Shown here: positions 27,586 through 36,118 of the stretch, in pieces
Layout of the letters: every line of letters starts with the position of its first letter
Numbering within the stretch: the stretch's first letter is position 1
Source of the DNA: Shewanella cyperi
Lineage (GTDB): Bacteria; Pseudomonadota; Gammaproteobacteria; Enterobacterales; Shewanellaceae
DNA: 64,000 nt
Assembly (NCBI RefSeq): GCF_017354985.1
Contig: NZ_CP071501.1
Coordinates: 3,883,001-3,947,000, forward strand
Direction: 5' to 3'
Position numbers and translations under genes: made by a program
Notes under the pieces: model-generated
What the model saw: the letters and a program-made list of their open reading frames with translations, nothing else
Databases searched by the model: none
What the model was told of the DNA's origin: nothing

Positions 27586-29004
27586 ATGAGTATCAGCGAA
27601 CAGGTTTGGATCCTCGACGATGACAGCTCCATACGCTGGGTGCTGGAGAAGGCGCTCAAGGGCGCCAGGCTGACCACGGCCAGCTTTGCCGCGGCCGAAT
27701 CCCTGTGGCAGGCACTGGAATTATCCCAGCCCCAGGTAATCATTTCCGATATCCGCATGCCGGGTACCGACGGTTTGACCCTGTTACAACGACTGGGGCT
27801 GCACTATCCCAATATTCCGGTCATCATAATGACCGCCCATTCGGATCTCGACAGTGCCGTCAGCGCCTATCAGGCGGGGGCATTTGAATATCTGCCGAAA
27901 CCCTTCGATATAGACGAGGCCATAGCCCTGGTGGAGCGGGCCTTGACCCACGCCAACGAACAAAGCCCGGCGCCTGTGGTGGAAGAAAGACTCAAGACTC
28001 CGGAAATCATTGGCGAAGCCCCGGCAATGCAGGAGGTGTTCCGCGCCATTGGCCGCCTGTCACGCTCTTCCATCAGCGTGCTGATCAACGGTCAGTCCGG
28101 TACCGGCAAGGAGTTGGTGGCGGGCGCCCTGCACAAACACAGCCCACGTAAGGACAAGCCCTTTATCGCCCTGAACATGGCGGCCATCCCCAAGGATCTG
28201 ATCGAATCCGAGCTGTTTGGCCATGAGAAGGGCGCCTTCACCGGCGCAGCTGCGGTACGTCAGGGCCGGTTTGAACAAGCCAACGGCGGCACCCTGTTTC
28301 TGGATGAAATCGGCGATATGCCATTGGACGTGCAGACCCGACTGCTGCGGGTACTGGCCGATGGTCAGTTTTACCGGGTCGGTGGTCACTCGCCGGTACA
28401 GGTGGACGTGCGCATTATCGCCGCCACCCATCAGGATCTGGAACAGCAGGTGCAAAAGGGTCAATTCCGTGAGGATCTGTTCCACCGTCTCAACGTGATC
28501 CGGGTGCATTTGCCGCCCCTGGCACAAAGGCGCGAAGACATTCCCCAATTGGCCAGTCACTTCCTGGCCTCGGCGGCCCGGGAAATCGGCGTCGAAGCCA
28601 AGGTGCTGGCACGGGAAACCGCACTCAAGTTGCAACAATTGCCCTGGCCCGGCAACGTGCGTCAATTGGAAAATACCTGCCGCTGGCTGACAGTCATGGC
28701 CTCGGGCCAGGAAATCCTGCCCCAGGATCTGCCACCGGAACTGCTGAAGGAACCTCTGACACTCGGCCAGGGCAGCCCGGAGCAACATACCGGCGGCTGG
28801 CAGGAGGCACTGCGGGCCTGGGTGGATGTGCGGCTTGGCAATGGCGACAGCGATCTGCTGACCGAGGTGCAACCCGAGTTTGAGCGCATCTTGCTGGAAA
28901 CCGCCTTGAAACACACCCAGGGTCACAAGCAGGAAGCGGCCCGCCGCCTGGGTTGGGGCCGCAATACCCTGACCCGCAAATTGAAAGAACTGGAAATGGA
29001 ATAG
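27586..29004 (+). CDS. ntrC: nitrogen response regulator NtrC
   Basis: A 472-residue sigma-54 activator: receiver domain with phospho-acceptor Asp55 (ISDIRMPG), AAA+ domain with Walker A GQSGTGKE, the sigma-54 contact loop GAFTGA at about 216-221 and Walker [11 protein letters not shown], then a Fis-type helix-turn-helix at the C-terminus ([18 protein letters not shown]). It should activate glnA through the sites at 17114-17182. Preceded by a GAGGAGA site and followed by a terminator. Confidence 0.96.
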   Translation: MSISEQVWILDDDSSIRWVLEKALKGARLTTASFAAAESLWQALELSQPQVIISDIRMPGTDGLTLLQRLGLHYPNIPVIIMTAHSDLDSAVSAYQAGAFEYLPKPFDIDEAIALVERALTHANEQSPAPVVEERLKTPEIIGEAPAMQEVFRAIGRLSRSSISVLINGQSGTGKELVAGALHKHSPRKDKPFIALNMAAIPKDLIESELFGHEKGAFTGAAAVRQGRFEQANGGTLFLDEIGDMPLDVQTRLLRVLADGQFYRVGGHSPVQVDVRIIAATHQDLEQQVQKGQFREDLFHRLNVIRVHLPPLAQRREDIPQLASHFLASAAREIGVEAKVLARETALKLQQLPWPGNVRQLENTCRWLTVMASGQEILPQDLPPELLKEPLTLGQGSPEQHTGGWQEALRAWVDVRLGNGDSDLLTEVQPEFERILLETALKHTQGHKQEAARRLGWGRNTLTRKLKELEME

Positions 29005-29005
29005 C

Positions 29006-29033
29006 AAAAAGGGATGCACTGCATCCCTTTTTT
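29006..29033 (+). terminator. terminator between ntrC and the outer-membrane protein gene
   Basis: AAAAAGGGATGC/GCATCCCTTTTTT hairpin with a 3-base loop, symmetrical and probably bidirectional for these convergent genes. Confidence 0.88.
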
Positions 29034-29046
29034 GTCGACCGAAGGC

Positions 29047-29595
29047 TTAGAAGCGGTAATGCATACCGACGCCGAACTGGTGCACCCGGGTGCTGGCAAA
29101 GTAATTGTCGTAATCTTTCGACTCGGGTTCGGTTTCGCTGTACTCGTAAGACAGACGCAGCGCCAGGGATTCAGTTAAGGTCATATCCACGCCCGTGCCC
29201 AGCAGCCAGCCAATGCCACGATAGTCATCTGTAGTGCTGTCGTCAGGGCTGTAGATGGCTTCCCACAACAGACCGCCCTTGAGGTACACAGTCACCACAT
29301 CGCTGTAGGCGTGGCGCACGGTCGGCGCCAGGGTGATGGCGGCTGAGCGGATATCAACCTCATCGATATAGCTGTCGGTGCCGTGAATACCGGCTTCCAG
29401 GCCGAAACTCTTGTTGAAGTTGTAGCCACCATAGACACCCAAACCCAGAGCTGACTCTTCGAAGTCACCGATTCTGTCGGTCATGCTGGTATGGTTGATT
29501 TGCCCCCCCAGGTAATAACCCAGGTCCTTGGCGGCAAAAACGGGAGAAGTCAGTGACAGCAGCAAGCTGCCGACGAGTAATGAATTCAGTTTCAT
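29047..29595 (-). CDS. small outer-membrane beta-barrel protein (copy 1)
   Basis: A 182-residue protein with a signal peptide cleaved after VFAA (about 22) and a mature part of alternating strands ending in a C-terminal Phe (VGMHYRF), the outer-membrane insertion signature. It resembles OmpA-type eight-stranded barrels: GVYGGYNFNKSFGLEAG and LALRLSYEYSE. It is paralogous to the next gene, with which it shares YGGYNFN and the GMHY-x-F ending. No pore or ligand function can be inferred. Confidence 0.75.
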   Translation of the reverse strand: MKLNSLLVGSLLLSLTSPVFAAKDLGYYLGGQINHTSMTDRIGDFEESALGLGVYGGYNFNKSFGLEAGIHGTDSYIDEVDIRSAAITLAPTVRHAYSDVVTVYLKGGLLWEAIYSPDDSTTDDYRGIGWLLGTGVDMTLTESLALRLSYEYSETEPESKDYDNYFASTRVHQFGVGMHYRF

Positions 29596-29686
29596 GATCT
29601 TCCTTATGGGGTTTGTCGCTACAACCAGCGACCGTCCTTATGATGCGGCGTCATATTAACCGCTTAATATCCCGAATAAAAGCAAT

Positions 29687-29715
29687 AAAAAAGGACGCCA
29701 TAGCGTCCTTTTTTA
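29687..29715 (-). terminator. terminator between the tandem barrel genes
   Basis: AAAAAGGACGC/GCGTCCTTTTT hairpin with a CATA loop, directly after the second barrel gene, so the two paralogues are separate transcription units. Confidence 0.88.
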
Positions 29716-29727
29716 CAAACAGCGGAA

Positions 29728-30270
29728 TTAAAACTGGTAGTGCATGCCCAGAGCAATCTGGGATATGTCGGCATCCAAGTCATCAGCAAAATCACCGTCC
29801 AGATCGCCGCTGGAACGATCGTAGCTCAAACGAATGTTCAGATGCTCATTGATGGCGGCATTCAGGCCCAGGCCCCAAGTGAAGCCAGTCCCGGTGAAGT
29901 CATCATCACCGAAATCAGTGTCCACAACCACCGCCATGGATGCCAGGCCAACCTTGGCAAAGCCGGAGAACATATCGTTGAACTGCACAGTGAACTTGGG
30001 GGTAAAGGTCCAGGCACCTGCGCCTATATCCACGTTGTCTTCACCCAGATCACCGCTGGCAAACAGGTTGGTTTCCAGGCCGAACCACTCGTTGAAGTTG
30101 TAGCCACCGTAAGCGCCTAAGCCCACTCCGCTTTCGGAAAAATCATTGTCAACCGACAGTTTTACCTGGTTGACGGCGCCACCTATATAGAAACCTGTCT
30201 TGTCGGTTTCCGCCAGTGCAGAAGTGCTTGCCAATACGGCGGCCAGGGCGGCTATTTTGATTGCTTTCAT
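29728..30270 (-). CDS. small outer-membrane beta-barrel protein (copy 2)
   Basis: A 180-residue paralogue of the neighbouring barrel gene, with a signal peptide ending SALA (about 20), the shared GAYGGYNFNEWFGLE segment and the terminal ALGMHYQF. The loops are very acidic, with SGDLDGDFADDLDADIS near the C-terminus, which could bind divalent cations. It has its own ribosome site (GAGGGATC) and terminator. Function unknown. Confidence 0.75.
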   Translation of the reverse strand: MKAIKIAALAAVLASTSALAETDKTGFYIGGAVNQVKLSVDNDFSESGVGLGAYGGYNFNEWFGLETNLFASGDLGEDNVDIGAGAWTFTPKFTVQFNDMFSGFAKVGLASMAVVVDTDFGDDDFTGTGFTWGLGLNAAINEHLNIRLSYDRSSGDLDGDFADDLDADISQIALGMHYQF

Positions 30271-30380
30271 TCTTTGAGATCCCTCTGTGTTTAATGTTCG
30301 CTTGCATTGTCATTCGGCCAGGCTGAACAACAGCTGAACGCTTATATCCGTTTTTTTACTGATTTTCAAAACTTTATGGG

Positions 30381-31250
30381 TCAAATGGGATCCTGGTGAA
30401 TGATGACTTCGGCATCAAGGAACTCACTCTTTATTCTGGCGCTGGTGTCATCGGAAATGCCGTGGGCATCCCTGAGCGGCAGGTTGCCATCCAATTCCAG
30501 ATGCAGCTGGATAAAGGTGGTTTTGCCGGCCCGGCGGGTACGCAAATCGTGGATGCCATTGACCCTGGGATCGGCCTGGGCCAACTGCACTATGCGCAGG
30601 CGACTGTCATTATCCAGCTCACGATCCAGCAAGGTCTGCACGGCACCATAACCCAGTCCGAGCGCCTGCTGGCCTATGTAAAGAGCGATCAGCAAGGCAA
30701 ACAAACCGTCGGCCCACCAAAAACCGTATTGTGCCAACACCAGTGCCAGCAGCACTGCGCCATTGAGCAGTAAGTCGGAGCTGTAATGCAGCGAATCCGC
30801 CGCCACCACACTGCTGCCGGTTTCCTTGAGCGCGCGCCGCTGCAAGAGCACCAGGGCCAAGGTCAGTACTATGGCAATGATGGATACCCAAATGCCGATA
30901 TTGGCGTGGGAGAGGGGTGTGGGATTGAGCAAACGATCGCCACCGTGGAACAGCAGCAAAAAGGCCGAGCCGAGGATAAAGGCGGATTGCGCCAGGGAGG
31001 CCAGTGGCTCGGCCTTACCATGACCGTATCTGTGTTCGTGATCGGCGGGCATCAGGGCATAACGGATGGCAGCAAAATTGACCAGGGACGCCAGCGCATC
31101 GGCAAAGGAGTCGGTCAGTGATGCCAGCATGCTGGCGGAGCCAGACCAGAGCCAGGCGAGGAGCTTAATCAGTATCAGGGTCAGAGCAGTGGCCACGGAG
31201 GCGCGTGAGGCCAGTTTTACCCAGAAGTCATAGTGATGATCGGCATTCAT
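30381..31250 (-). CDS. fieF: cation-efflux pump FieF
   Basis: A 289-residue cation diffusion facilitator with six membrane helices and a C-terminal cytoplasmic metal-binding domain. The transport-site residues are present: D-x3-D in TDSFADAL (helix 2) and H-x3-D in LHYSSDLL (helix 5). The cytosolic domain includes GIHDLRTRRAG and QLHLELDG, as in YiiP. It exports Zn2+ and Fe2+ against the proton gradient. Single gene; the divergent neighbourhood with the Cpx genes suggests envelope or metal stress context. Confidence 0.9.
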   Translation of the reverse strand: MNADHHYDFWVKLASRASVATALTLILIKLLAWLWSGSASMLASLTDSFADALASLVNFAAIRYALMPADHEHRYGHGKAEPLASLAQSAFILGSAFLLLFHGGDRLLNPTPLSHANIGIWVSIIAIVLTLALVLLQRRALKETGSSVVAADSLHYSSDLLLNGAVLLALVLAQYGFWWADGLFALLIALYIGQQALGLGYGAVQTLLDRELDNDSRLRIVQLAQADPRVNGIHDLRTRRAGKTTFIQLHLELDGNLPLRDAHGISDDTSARIKSEFLDAEVIIHQDPI

Positions 31251-31351
31251 GGAACGGGAGTCACCTTAGTACGGGGACTCCCTTTATAGCAGAAATTACA
31301 GAGGGTTAAAACGCGGTTTATCAGCTAATTTGCAGTACAAATTCGGCGGAT

Positions 31352-31810
31352 TCAGCGTTTTCTGCCCCCGTGTTCCGCAAACTGCTGCCGGAATTTTTCC
31401 TGTTGTTCAGGGGTCAGCAATTGATACACCTGCTGCTGCAACTTCATGAAATTCAGCATACCTTCTTCATGGTGCTGTTGCTGCTCGGCGATCAGTGCCC
31501 GGGCCACATTTTCATCAAACTTTGAGGCACTGACCAGGGCCAGCATCTTGCTTCTGTGGGTCTCGCGCTCCGATTCATCCTGCTGCTCGCTGCGGGCCTG
31601 GCGTTGTTCCTTCATCAGCGATTTAATCTGTGCCTCCTGTTCCTCGGTCAGATCCAGATTGCGGAACATATGACGCATACCCTGATGCATTCCGGGGCCG
31701 TTTTCACCCCGGTCTTCACCATGTTCATGGGCCACGGCGACGGTACCACCGAGTAACATAGCGGTTGCCAGCAGGCCCAGCAGGCCTTGAGTTAATTTGG
31801 ATTTCTTCAT
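31352..31810 (-). CDS. Spy/CpxP-family periplasmic protein
   Basis: A 152-residue secreted helical protein with a signal peptide ending AVAH near residue 28 and the two LTxxQ-type motifs of the family (LTEEQEAQ at about 54 and LTPEQQEK at about 133). The N-terminus of the mature protein is His/Asp-rich and could bind metal. In Enterobacteria CpxP inhibits CpxA and delivers misfolded proteins for degradation. Its divergence from cpxRA across two CpxR boxes supports CpxP over Spy, but CpxP identity remains an inference. Confidence 0.82.
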   Translation of the reverse strand: MKKSKLTQGLLGLLATAMLLGGTVAVAHEHGEDRGENGPGMHQGMRHMFRNLDLTEEQEAQIKSLMKEQRQARSEQQDESERETHRSKMLALVSASKFDENVARALIAEQQQHHEEGMLNFMKLQQQVYQLLTPEQQEKFRQQFAEHGGRKR

Positions 31811-31884
31811 GGTTCACCTCTGTGATTGGCTGTATCGACGCTTCCCAGTTTATGGCCGTCAACGTAAGTGTGGGTCTGGCCTGC

Positions 31885-31899
31885 GTAAAACTGTGTAAA
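31885..31899 (+). promoter_or_regulatory. CpxR box 1
   Basis: GTAAA-N5-GTAAA, a perfect match to the CpxR consensus, in the region between the CpxP-like gene and cpxR. Confidence 0.82.
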
Positions 31900-31918
31900 G
31901 GAAGGGTTTCCCGCCATC

Positions 31919-31933
31919 TTTACATTGACTTAC
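31919..31933 (-). promoter_or_regulatory. CpxR box 2
   Basis: On the minus strand GTAAG-N5-GTAAA, one change from consensus, 34 bases from box 1 and in opposite orientation. The pair may serve the two divergent promoters separately. Confidence 0.72.
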
Positions 31934-32000
31934 ACTGGCTTGACAGCGCTTGACCTTAAAGACTTGTATACTCGGGCGCAGTACAGCTGCGGAGTAGTAT

Positions 32001-32687
32001 ATGAACCGAATCTTGCTGATTGACGATGACCTGGGCCTGGCAGAGCTGCTGGGACAACTGCTGGAACTGGAAGGTTTCGACCTGACCCTGGCCCACGATG
32101 GCCAGACAGGGCTGGATCTGGCCCGGCAACAGGAGTTCGATCTGATATTGCTGGATGTCATGCTGCCCAAGCTCAACGGCTTTGAAGTGTTGCGCAATTT
32201 ACGGACCCACAAGCAAACCCCGGTGCTGATGTTAACCGCCAGGGGCGATGAGATAGACAGGGTCGTCGGTCTGGAAATCGGTGCCGATGACTACCTGCCC
32301 AAACCCTTCAACGACAGGGAACTGGTGGCCAGGATCCGCGCCATTCTGCGGCGGGCCCAGCCTCCCAAAATGGACACCCACACCCAGCCGATACAGGAGT
32401 TTGGCGATTTGCGTCTTGATACCGCCCGCCAGGAAGCCTTCTGCAATGAGCAATTGCTGCTGTTAACCGGCACCGAATTCAGCCTGCTGCTGCAACTGGC
32501 GCGCCAGGCCGGTGAGTTGGTCTCCAAGGAATGGCTCAGCGAGCAGGTGCTTGGCAAGCGTCTGATGCCCTTCGATCGCAGCCTGGACATGCACCTGTCC
32601 AACCTGCGCAAGAAGCTGCCCGAGCGCAGCGATGGTCGCCCCAGGGTCAAGACCATCCGCGGCAAGGGTTATATCTGGTTACCCTGA
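32001..32687 (+). CDS. cpxR: envelope-stress response regulator CpxR
   Basis: A 228-residue OmpR-type regulator: receiver domain with Asp8-Asp10 acidic cluster, phospho-acceptor Asp52 (LLDVMLPK) and Lys in YLPKPF, then a winged-helix DNA-binding domain (about 130-228) ending KTIRGKGYIWLP. The ATG is preceded by GCGGAG. Its stop overlaps the start of cpxA (TGATG). CpxR should bind the boxes at 31885 and 31919. Confidence 0.93.
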   Translation: MNRILLIDDDLGLAELLGQLLELEGFDLTLAHDGQTGLDLARQQEFDLILLDVMLPKLNGFEVLRNLRTHKQTPVLMLTARGDEIDRVVGLEIGADDYLPKPFNDRELVARIRAILRRAQPPKMDTHTQPIQEFGDLRLDTARQEAFCNEQLLLLTGTEFSLLLQLARQAGELVSKEWLSEQVLGKRLMPFDRSLDMHLSNLRKKLPERSDGRPRVKTIRGKGYIWLP

Positions 32688-34084
32688 TGAAAAAACTGTC
32701 ATCCCTGCTCGGCGCTCTGAGCCCCAATCGACTGTTTATCAAGCTGTTGCTTGGCTTTTGGCTGGGCAGCTCGGTAATTATTGTTGCCATTGGCAGCCTG
32801 CCCTTGTTGCAGCAACACTTGGATACAGCTCCCCTGCCGCCCCATCTGCAACAACTGCTGGAACGGGCCGCCAGGCCCCTGGTAGAGCGCCCGGGGTTGA
32901 TGACGGCAGAACGGATCCGCCACTGGGACCGCATGAACCGGCGCGATGATAAACCGGTGCGACTGATCCTGGTCGACGACGAAGGCAAGGTGCTTAACGA
33001 CAGGCCATCGCGGCAACTGCTCAACTTTATGCTGTTGGCCGAAGATGCGGGACACCCGATCAGCCATCAGTACCGTGACGACATGCTGTTTGGCCCCTTC
33101 AGGTTTCAGGCCGGCACCGACAGCTATGCGCTCTATGGCAGGCTGCCCGGCAAGCATCCGCGGCCCTGGTTTATATTTTTCAATGAAAACAAGATGCTGA
33201 CCCTGGGGTTGGCCGTGCTGCTTTCGGGCCTGTTGTGTGGCCTGCTGGCCTGGCACCTGGGCAAACCCTTGCGCCAGCTAAAACACAGTGCCGATACGCT
33301 CGCCGCCGGGCAACTGGACAGCAGGGTCGACAGCCAAACCGCACGCCGCCGCGACGAACTGGGTCAGGTGGCAAGGGCCTTTAACGGCATGGCCGATGCA
33401 GTCGAGACCATGGTGCGCAACCAGCAGCGGCTGATGGGTGACATCAGCCATGAATTGCGCACGCCACTGACCCGGTTGCAACTGGCCCTGGCACTGGCCC
33501 GTAAACGTGGTGAGGAAACTCCGGAAATTAACCGGATTGCCTATGAAGCGGGTCAGCTGGAGCAGCTGATCGCCGAACTGCTGACCCTGTCTCGGCTGCA
33601 ACTCAATGCTCAGGAACCCAAGCGACTGTTAAGCCTGGGCGACAGCCTGGATCAGGTGCTCGACGATGCGGATTTTGAAGCCAGCGAACAGAATAAACAG
33701 TTACATATCAGCCTGGATGAGGAGTTTCAATTTCAGCACTACCCCAAAATCCTGGCGCGGGCGGTGGAAAACCTGCTGCGTAACGCCATCCGCTATGCCA
33801 ACGGGGCCATCTGGCTGAGCAGCGAGTTACAGGAAAATAATCTCATCCTGAAAATTTGCGACGACGGCCCCGGGGTTGCCGAGGCCGAGTTGGAAGCCAT
33901 CTTCCAGCCCTTCTATCGCCCCGACACCTCCCGGGAAAGAGAGAGCGGCGGCTGGGGCCTGGGACTGGCGATTACGGCTGCGGCGGTCAAGGCCCATGGT
34001 GGTGAGATCCGCGCTGAAAACCGCCCCGAAGGCGGCCTGTGTGTCAGCCTCAGCCTGCCGCTCACTTCGTCCGAGCAGCGCTAA
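32687..34084 (+). CDS. cpxA: envelope-stress sensor kinase CpxA
   Basis: A 465-residue inner-membrane kinase with helix 1 at about 18-40, a periplasmic sensor of about 130 residues, helix 2 at about 170-190, a HAMP linker, phospho-acceptor His255 in GDISHELRTPLTRL and an ATPase domain with NLLRNAIRYA, CDDGPGV and GWGLGLAI. Translation is coupled to cpxR by a one-base overlap. It detects misfolded envelope proteins and acts with the CpxP-like protein encoded divergently. Confidence 0.92.
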   Translation: MKKLSSLLGALSPNRLFIKLLLGFWLGSSVIIVAIGSLPLLQQHLDTAPLPPHLQQLLERAARPLVERPGLMTAERIRHWDRMNRRDDKPVRLILVDDEGKVLNDRPSRQLLNFMLLAEDAGHPISHQYRDDMLFGPFRFQAGTDSYALYGRLPGKHPRPWFIFFNENKMLTLGLAVLLSGLLCGLLAWHLGKPLRQLKHSADTLAAGQLDSRVDSQTARRRDELGQVARAFNGMADAVETMVRNQQRLMGDISHELRTPLTRLQLALALARKRGEETPEINRIAYEAGQLEQLIAELLTLSRLQLNAQEPKRLLSLGDSLDQVLDDADFEASEQNKQLHISLDEEFQFQHYPKILARAVENLLRNAIRYANGAIWLSSELQENNLILKICDDGPGVAEAELEAIFQPFYRPDTSRERESGGWGLGLAITAAAVKAHGGEIRAENRPEGGLCVSLSLPLTSSEQR

Positions 34085-34088
34085 TCTC

Positions 34089-35870
34089 TCAGCCCCTCAC
34101 ACAAGACTGGCGCAGACGACGATAGATCTGATTACGACTGATGCCCAGGCGGCGGGCGCAGGCGCTGACATTACCGTTACACTCAGCCAGGGTGGTGAGG
34201 ATCTGCTGCCGCATCCGCTGCTCAAGTTTGCCATCAGCCTGACCACAGTCATGGCCATCCGCCTGGCCTGTGTCATGTTGTCGCCCCTGCCGCAGACGGG
34301 CCAACAGCGCCTCAGGTACATGCTGCAACTGCAACTCGGGTTCATCTTCGGCCAACAGGCAGACGACCTGCATCAGGTTGTCCAATTCCCTCAGGTTGCC
34401 CGGCCAGGCATAGGACTCCAGCCAGCCCAGTAAGTCGGTGCTGATGCCCTGATCCTGGCTGCGATACTTGCGATGCAGCTTGTGGATGATCCGGCTGCGA
34501 TCGCTGCGTTGGCGCAGCGGTGGCAAGATCACCTGCAAGCCATTGAGCCTGAAATACAAATCCTGACGGAAACGCCCTTCGTCCACCATGGACTGCAAAT
34601 CCATGTGGGTCGCGGCCACAACCTGAATATCCACTTTCACCGCCTGCAAACTGCCCACGGGGGTCACCTCCCGCTCCTGCAACACCCGCAGCAGTCGTCC
34701 CTGTGCCGCCAGCGGCAGCTCGCCTATTTCATCCAGAAACAGAAAGCCGCCATCGGCCTGACGTATCTTGCCCAGGTACCCCTGTCGGGCGGCGCCGGTG
34801 AAGGCGCCGGCCTGGTAGCCGAAGAGTTCGGATTCCACCAACTCCGCCGGCAGGGCGGCACAATTGACCGCCACCAGCGGCCCCTTGCGGTGGCTGTCGC
34901 TGTACAGCTGGCGCACAAAGTGCTCCTTGCCAACGCCGGTTTCCCCCTGGATAAGCAGGGGGATCTGCCTTGAAACCACCTTGCGGGCCAGTTGCCAGGC
35001 CTGCTCCAGCTTAGGGTCATGGAACTTGACCGGCTTGGCGCCCTGGATTTTTTTGCTCGGCGTGTCGCCAAGGGCCGAGGTGGCCAGATGCAGCTCACCC
35101 CAAGGGCACTGGCTGCTCTGCCGCTGCCAATCCTCACCCAGCAGCTCGGCCAAATCCGCTCCCGGTTGGGCCCGCCCCAGATATTGGCGCGCCATGGGAT
35201 TGAGTCCCAGCAAACGGCCGTTGTCATCGGCGATCAGTATCCCCTGCCAGCCGGAAGACAACAGCTGCCGGCTCGCCGCCAGATCCACCCGGAAACGTCC
35301 GCCCGGCAGGGAGCACAGCAGCGCCGTCTCCACCTGCTGGGCCAGGCTGGAGATCAGCATCAGGGTTTGCTGGGTGTGTCTGAGTCGCTCGGAAGTGATG
35401 TCGAGGGCGCCGATAAGCTCACCGTTGGGGGCAAAAATGGGACTGGCGGAACAGCTCATAAAACGGTGCTGGCGGAAATAATGTTGCTCGCCCACCACAG
35501 ACAAAGCCTGCCCCGCCCTCAGGGCCGTGCCTATGGCATTGGTGCCCTTGTGCTCCTCCAGCCAGTTAACGCCGCAATCCAGGGCCACATTGGCCAAGCG
35601 ATCCGAGTAACGCACCAGTCCCCAGTGCCTTAGCACGAAGCCATCGCTGTCGGACAGAATGAGACGACTGTCGCTGTGGGCCATCAATTTGGAAAACAAC
35701 GGCAGGGCATGTTGCTCCACCAGGCTCACCAATTGGCGCCGACTTTCCAGCCGTTCATCCAGGTCGGCCGCCGTCAGCCTCAGCCCATCGGCAGGGCGAT
35801 TTTCATGCAGACCTGCGTCGGCGCTGCGGCGCCAGGAATCCGCCAGCCAGGGTTGCAGCGAAGCCTTCAT
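34089..35870 (-). CDS. AcoR-type sigma-54-dependent activator
   Basis: A 593-residue one-component enhancer-binding protein: N-terminal GAF-like sensor (about 50-200), a PAS-like stretch around 220-280, AAA+ domain with GETGVGKEH, the sigma-54 loop GAFTGA at about 355-360 and FLFLDEIGELP, and a Fis-type helix-turn-helix (CARRLGISRNQIYRRL). There is no receiver domain, so it responds directly to a small molecule, as in acetoin or aldehyde regulators. ATG 35870 follows GGAGGAGAT. It is divergent from the aldehyde dehydrogenase gene, which has a sigma-54 promoter and is its probable target. Confidence 0.87.
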   Translation of the reverse strand: MKASLQPWLADSWRRSADAGLHENRPADGLRLTAADLDERLESRRQLVSLVEQHALPLFSKLMAHSDSRLILSDSDGFVLRHWGLVRYSDRLANVALDCGVNWLEEHKGTNAIGTALRAGQALSVVGEQHYFRQHRFMSCSASPIFAPNGELIGALDITSERLRHTQQTLMLISSLAQQVETALLCSLPGGRFRVDLAASRQLLSSGWQGILIADDNGRLLGLNPMARQYLGRAQPGADLAELLGEDWQRQSSQCPWGELHLATSALGDTPSKKIQGAKPVKFHDPKLEQAWQLARKVVSRQIPLLIQGETGVGKEHFVRQLYSDSHRKGPLVAVNCAALPAELVESELFGYQAGAFTGAARQGYLGKIRQADGGFLFLDEIGELPLAAQGRLLRVLQEREVTPVGSLQAVKVDIQVVAATHMDLQSMVDEGRFRQDLYFRLNGLQVILPPLRQRSDRSRIIHKLHRKYRSQDQGISTDLLGWLESYAWPGNLRELDNLMQVVCLLAEDEPELQLQHVPEALLARLRQGRQHDTGQADGHDCGQADGKLEQRMRQQILTTLAECNGNVSACARRLGISRNQIYRRLRQSCVRG

Positions 35871-35889
35871 ATCTCCTCCATGTGTTCCG

Positions 35890-35915
35890 TTCCGTGACAC
35901 CTGAGTGTAGCGGAA
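35890..35915. promoter_or_regulatory. candidate activator-binding palindrome
   Basis: TTCCGTGACAC-N4-GTGTAGCGGAA is a near-perfect inverted repeat (9 of 11 pairs) about 130-150 bases before the aldB sigma-54 promoter, where an AcoR-type activator would bind. Confidence 0.55.
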
Positions 35916-36032
35916 AGTGACAATGCGACCAGGACAGTCCGGCCCAACCTTGGGCACCCAAAGGCCAATGACATAGAAAAACCGGAAATTCATCATACTG
36001 TTAGCCAGTCATTGCCACAAGTTGCACCATCT

Positions 36033-36048
36033 TGGCCCGTCCCTTGCG
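36033..36048 (+). promoter_or_regulatory. sigma-54 promoter of aldehyde dehydrogenase
   Basis: TGGCCCGTCCCTTGCG matches TGGCACG-N4-TTGCW with correct GG-GC spacing. It predicts a start near 36059, about 60 bases before the ATG. Confidence 0.78.
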
Positions 36049-36118
36049 CTATAGGGCCAGCAACCCGCGGGTTGCGCCACATTCAACAAGACAATCAATA
36101 ACACGGAAGGACAAGCCA

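Noticed and set aside
36021..36036. TTGCACCATCTTGG near aldB as an NtrC half-site
   Set aside because: Only one half matches and it abuts the sigma-54 -24 element, where an enhancer site is not expected.
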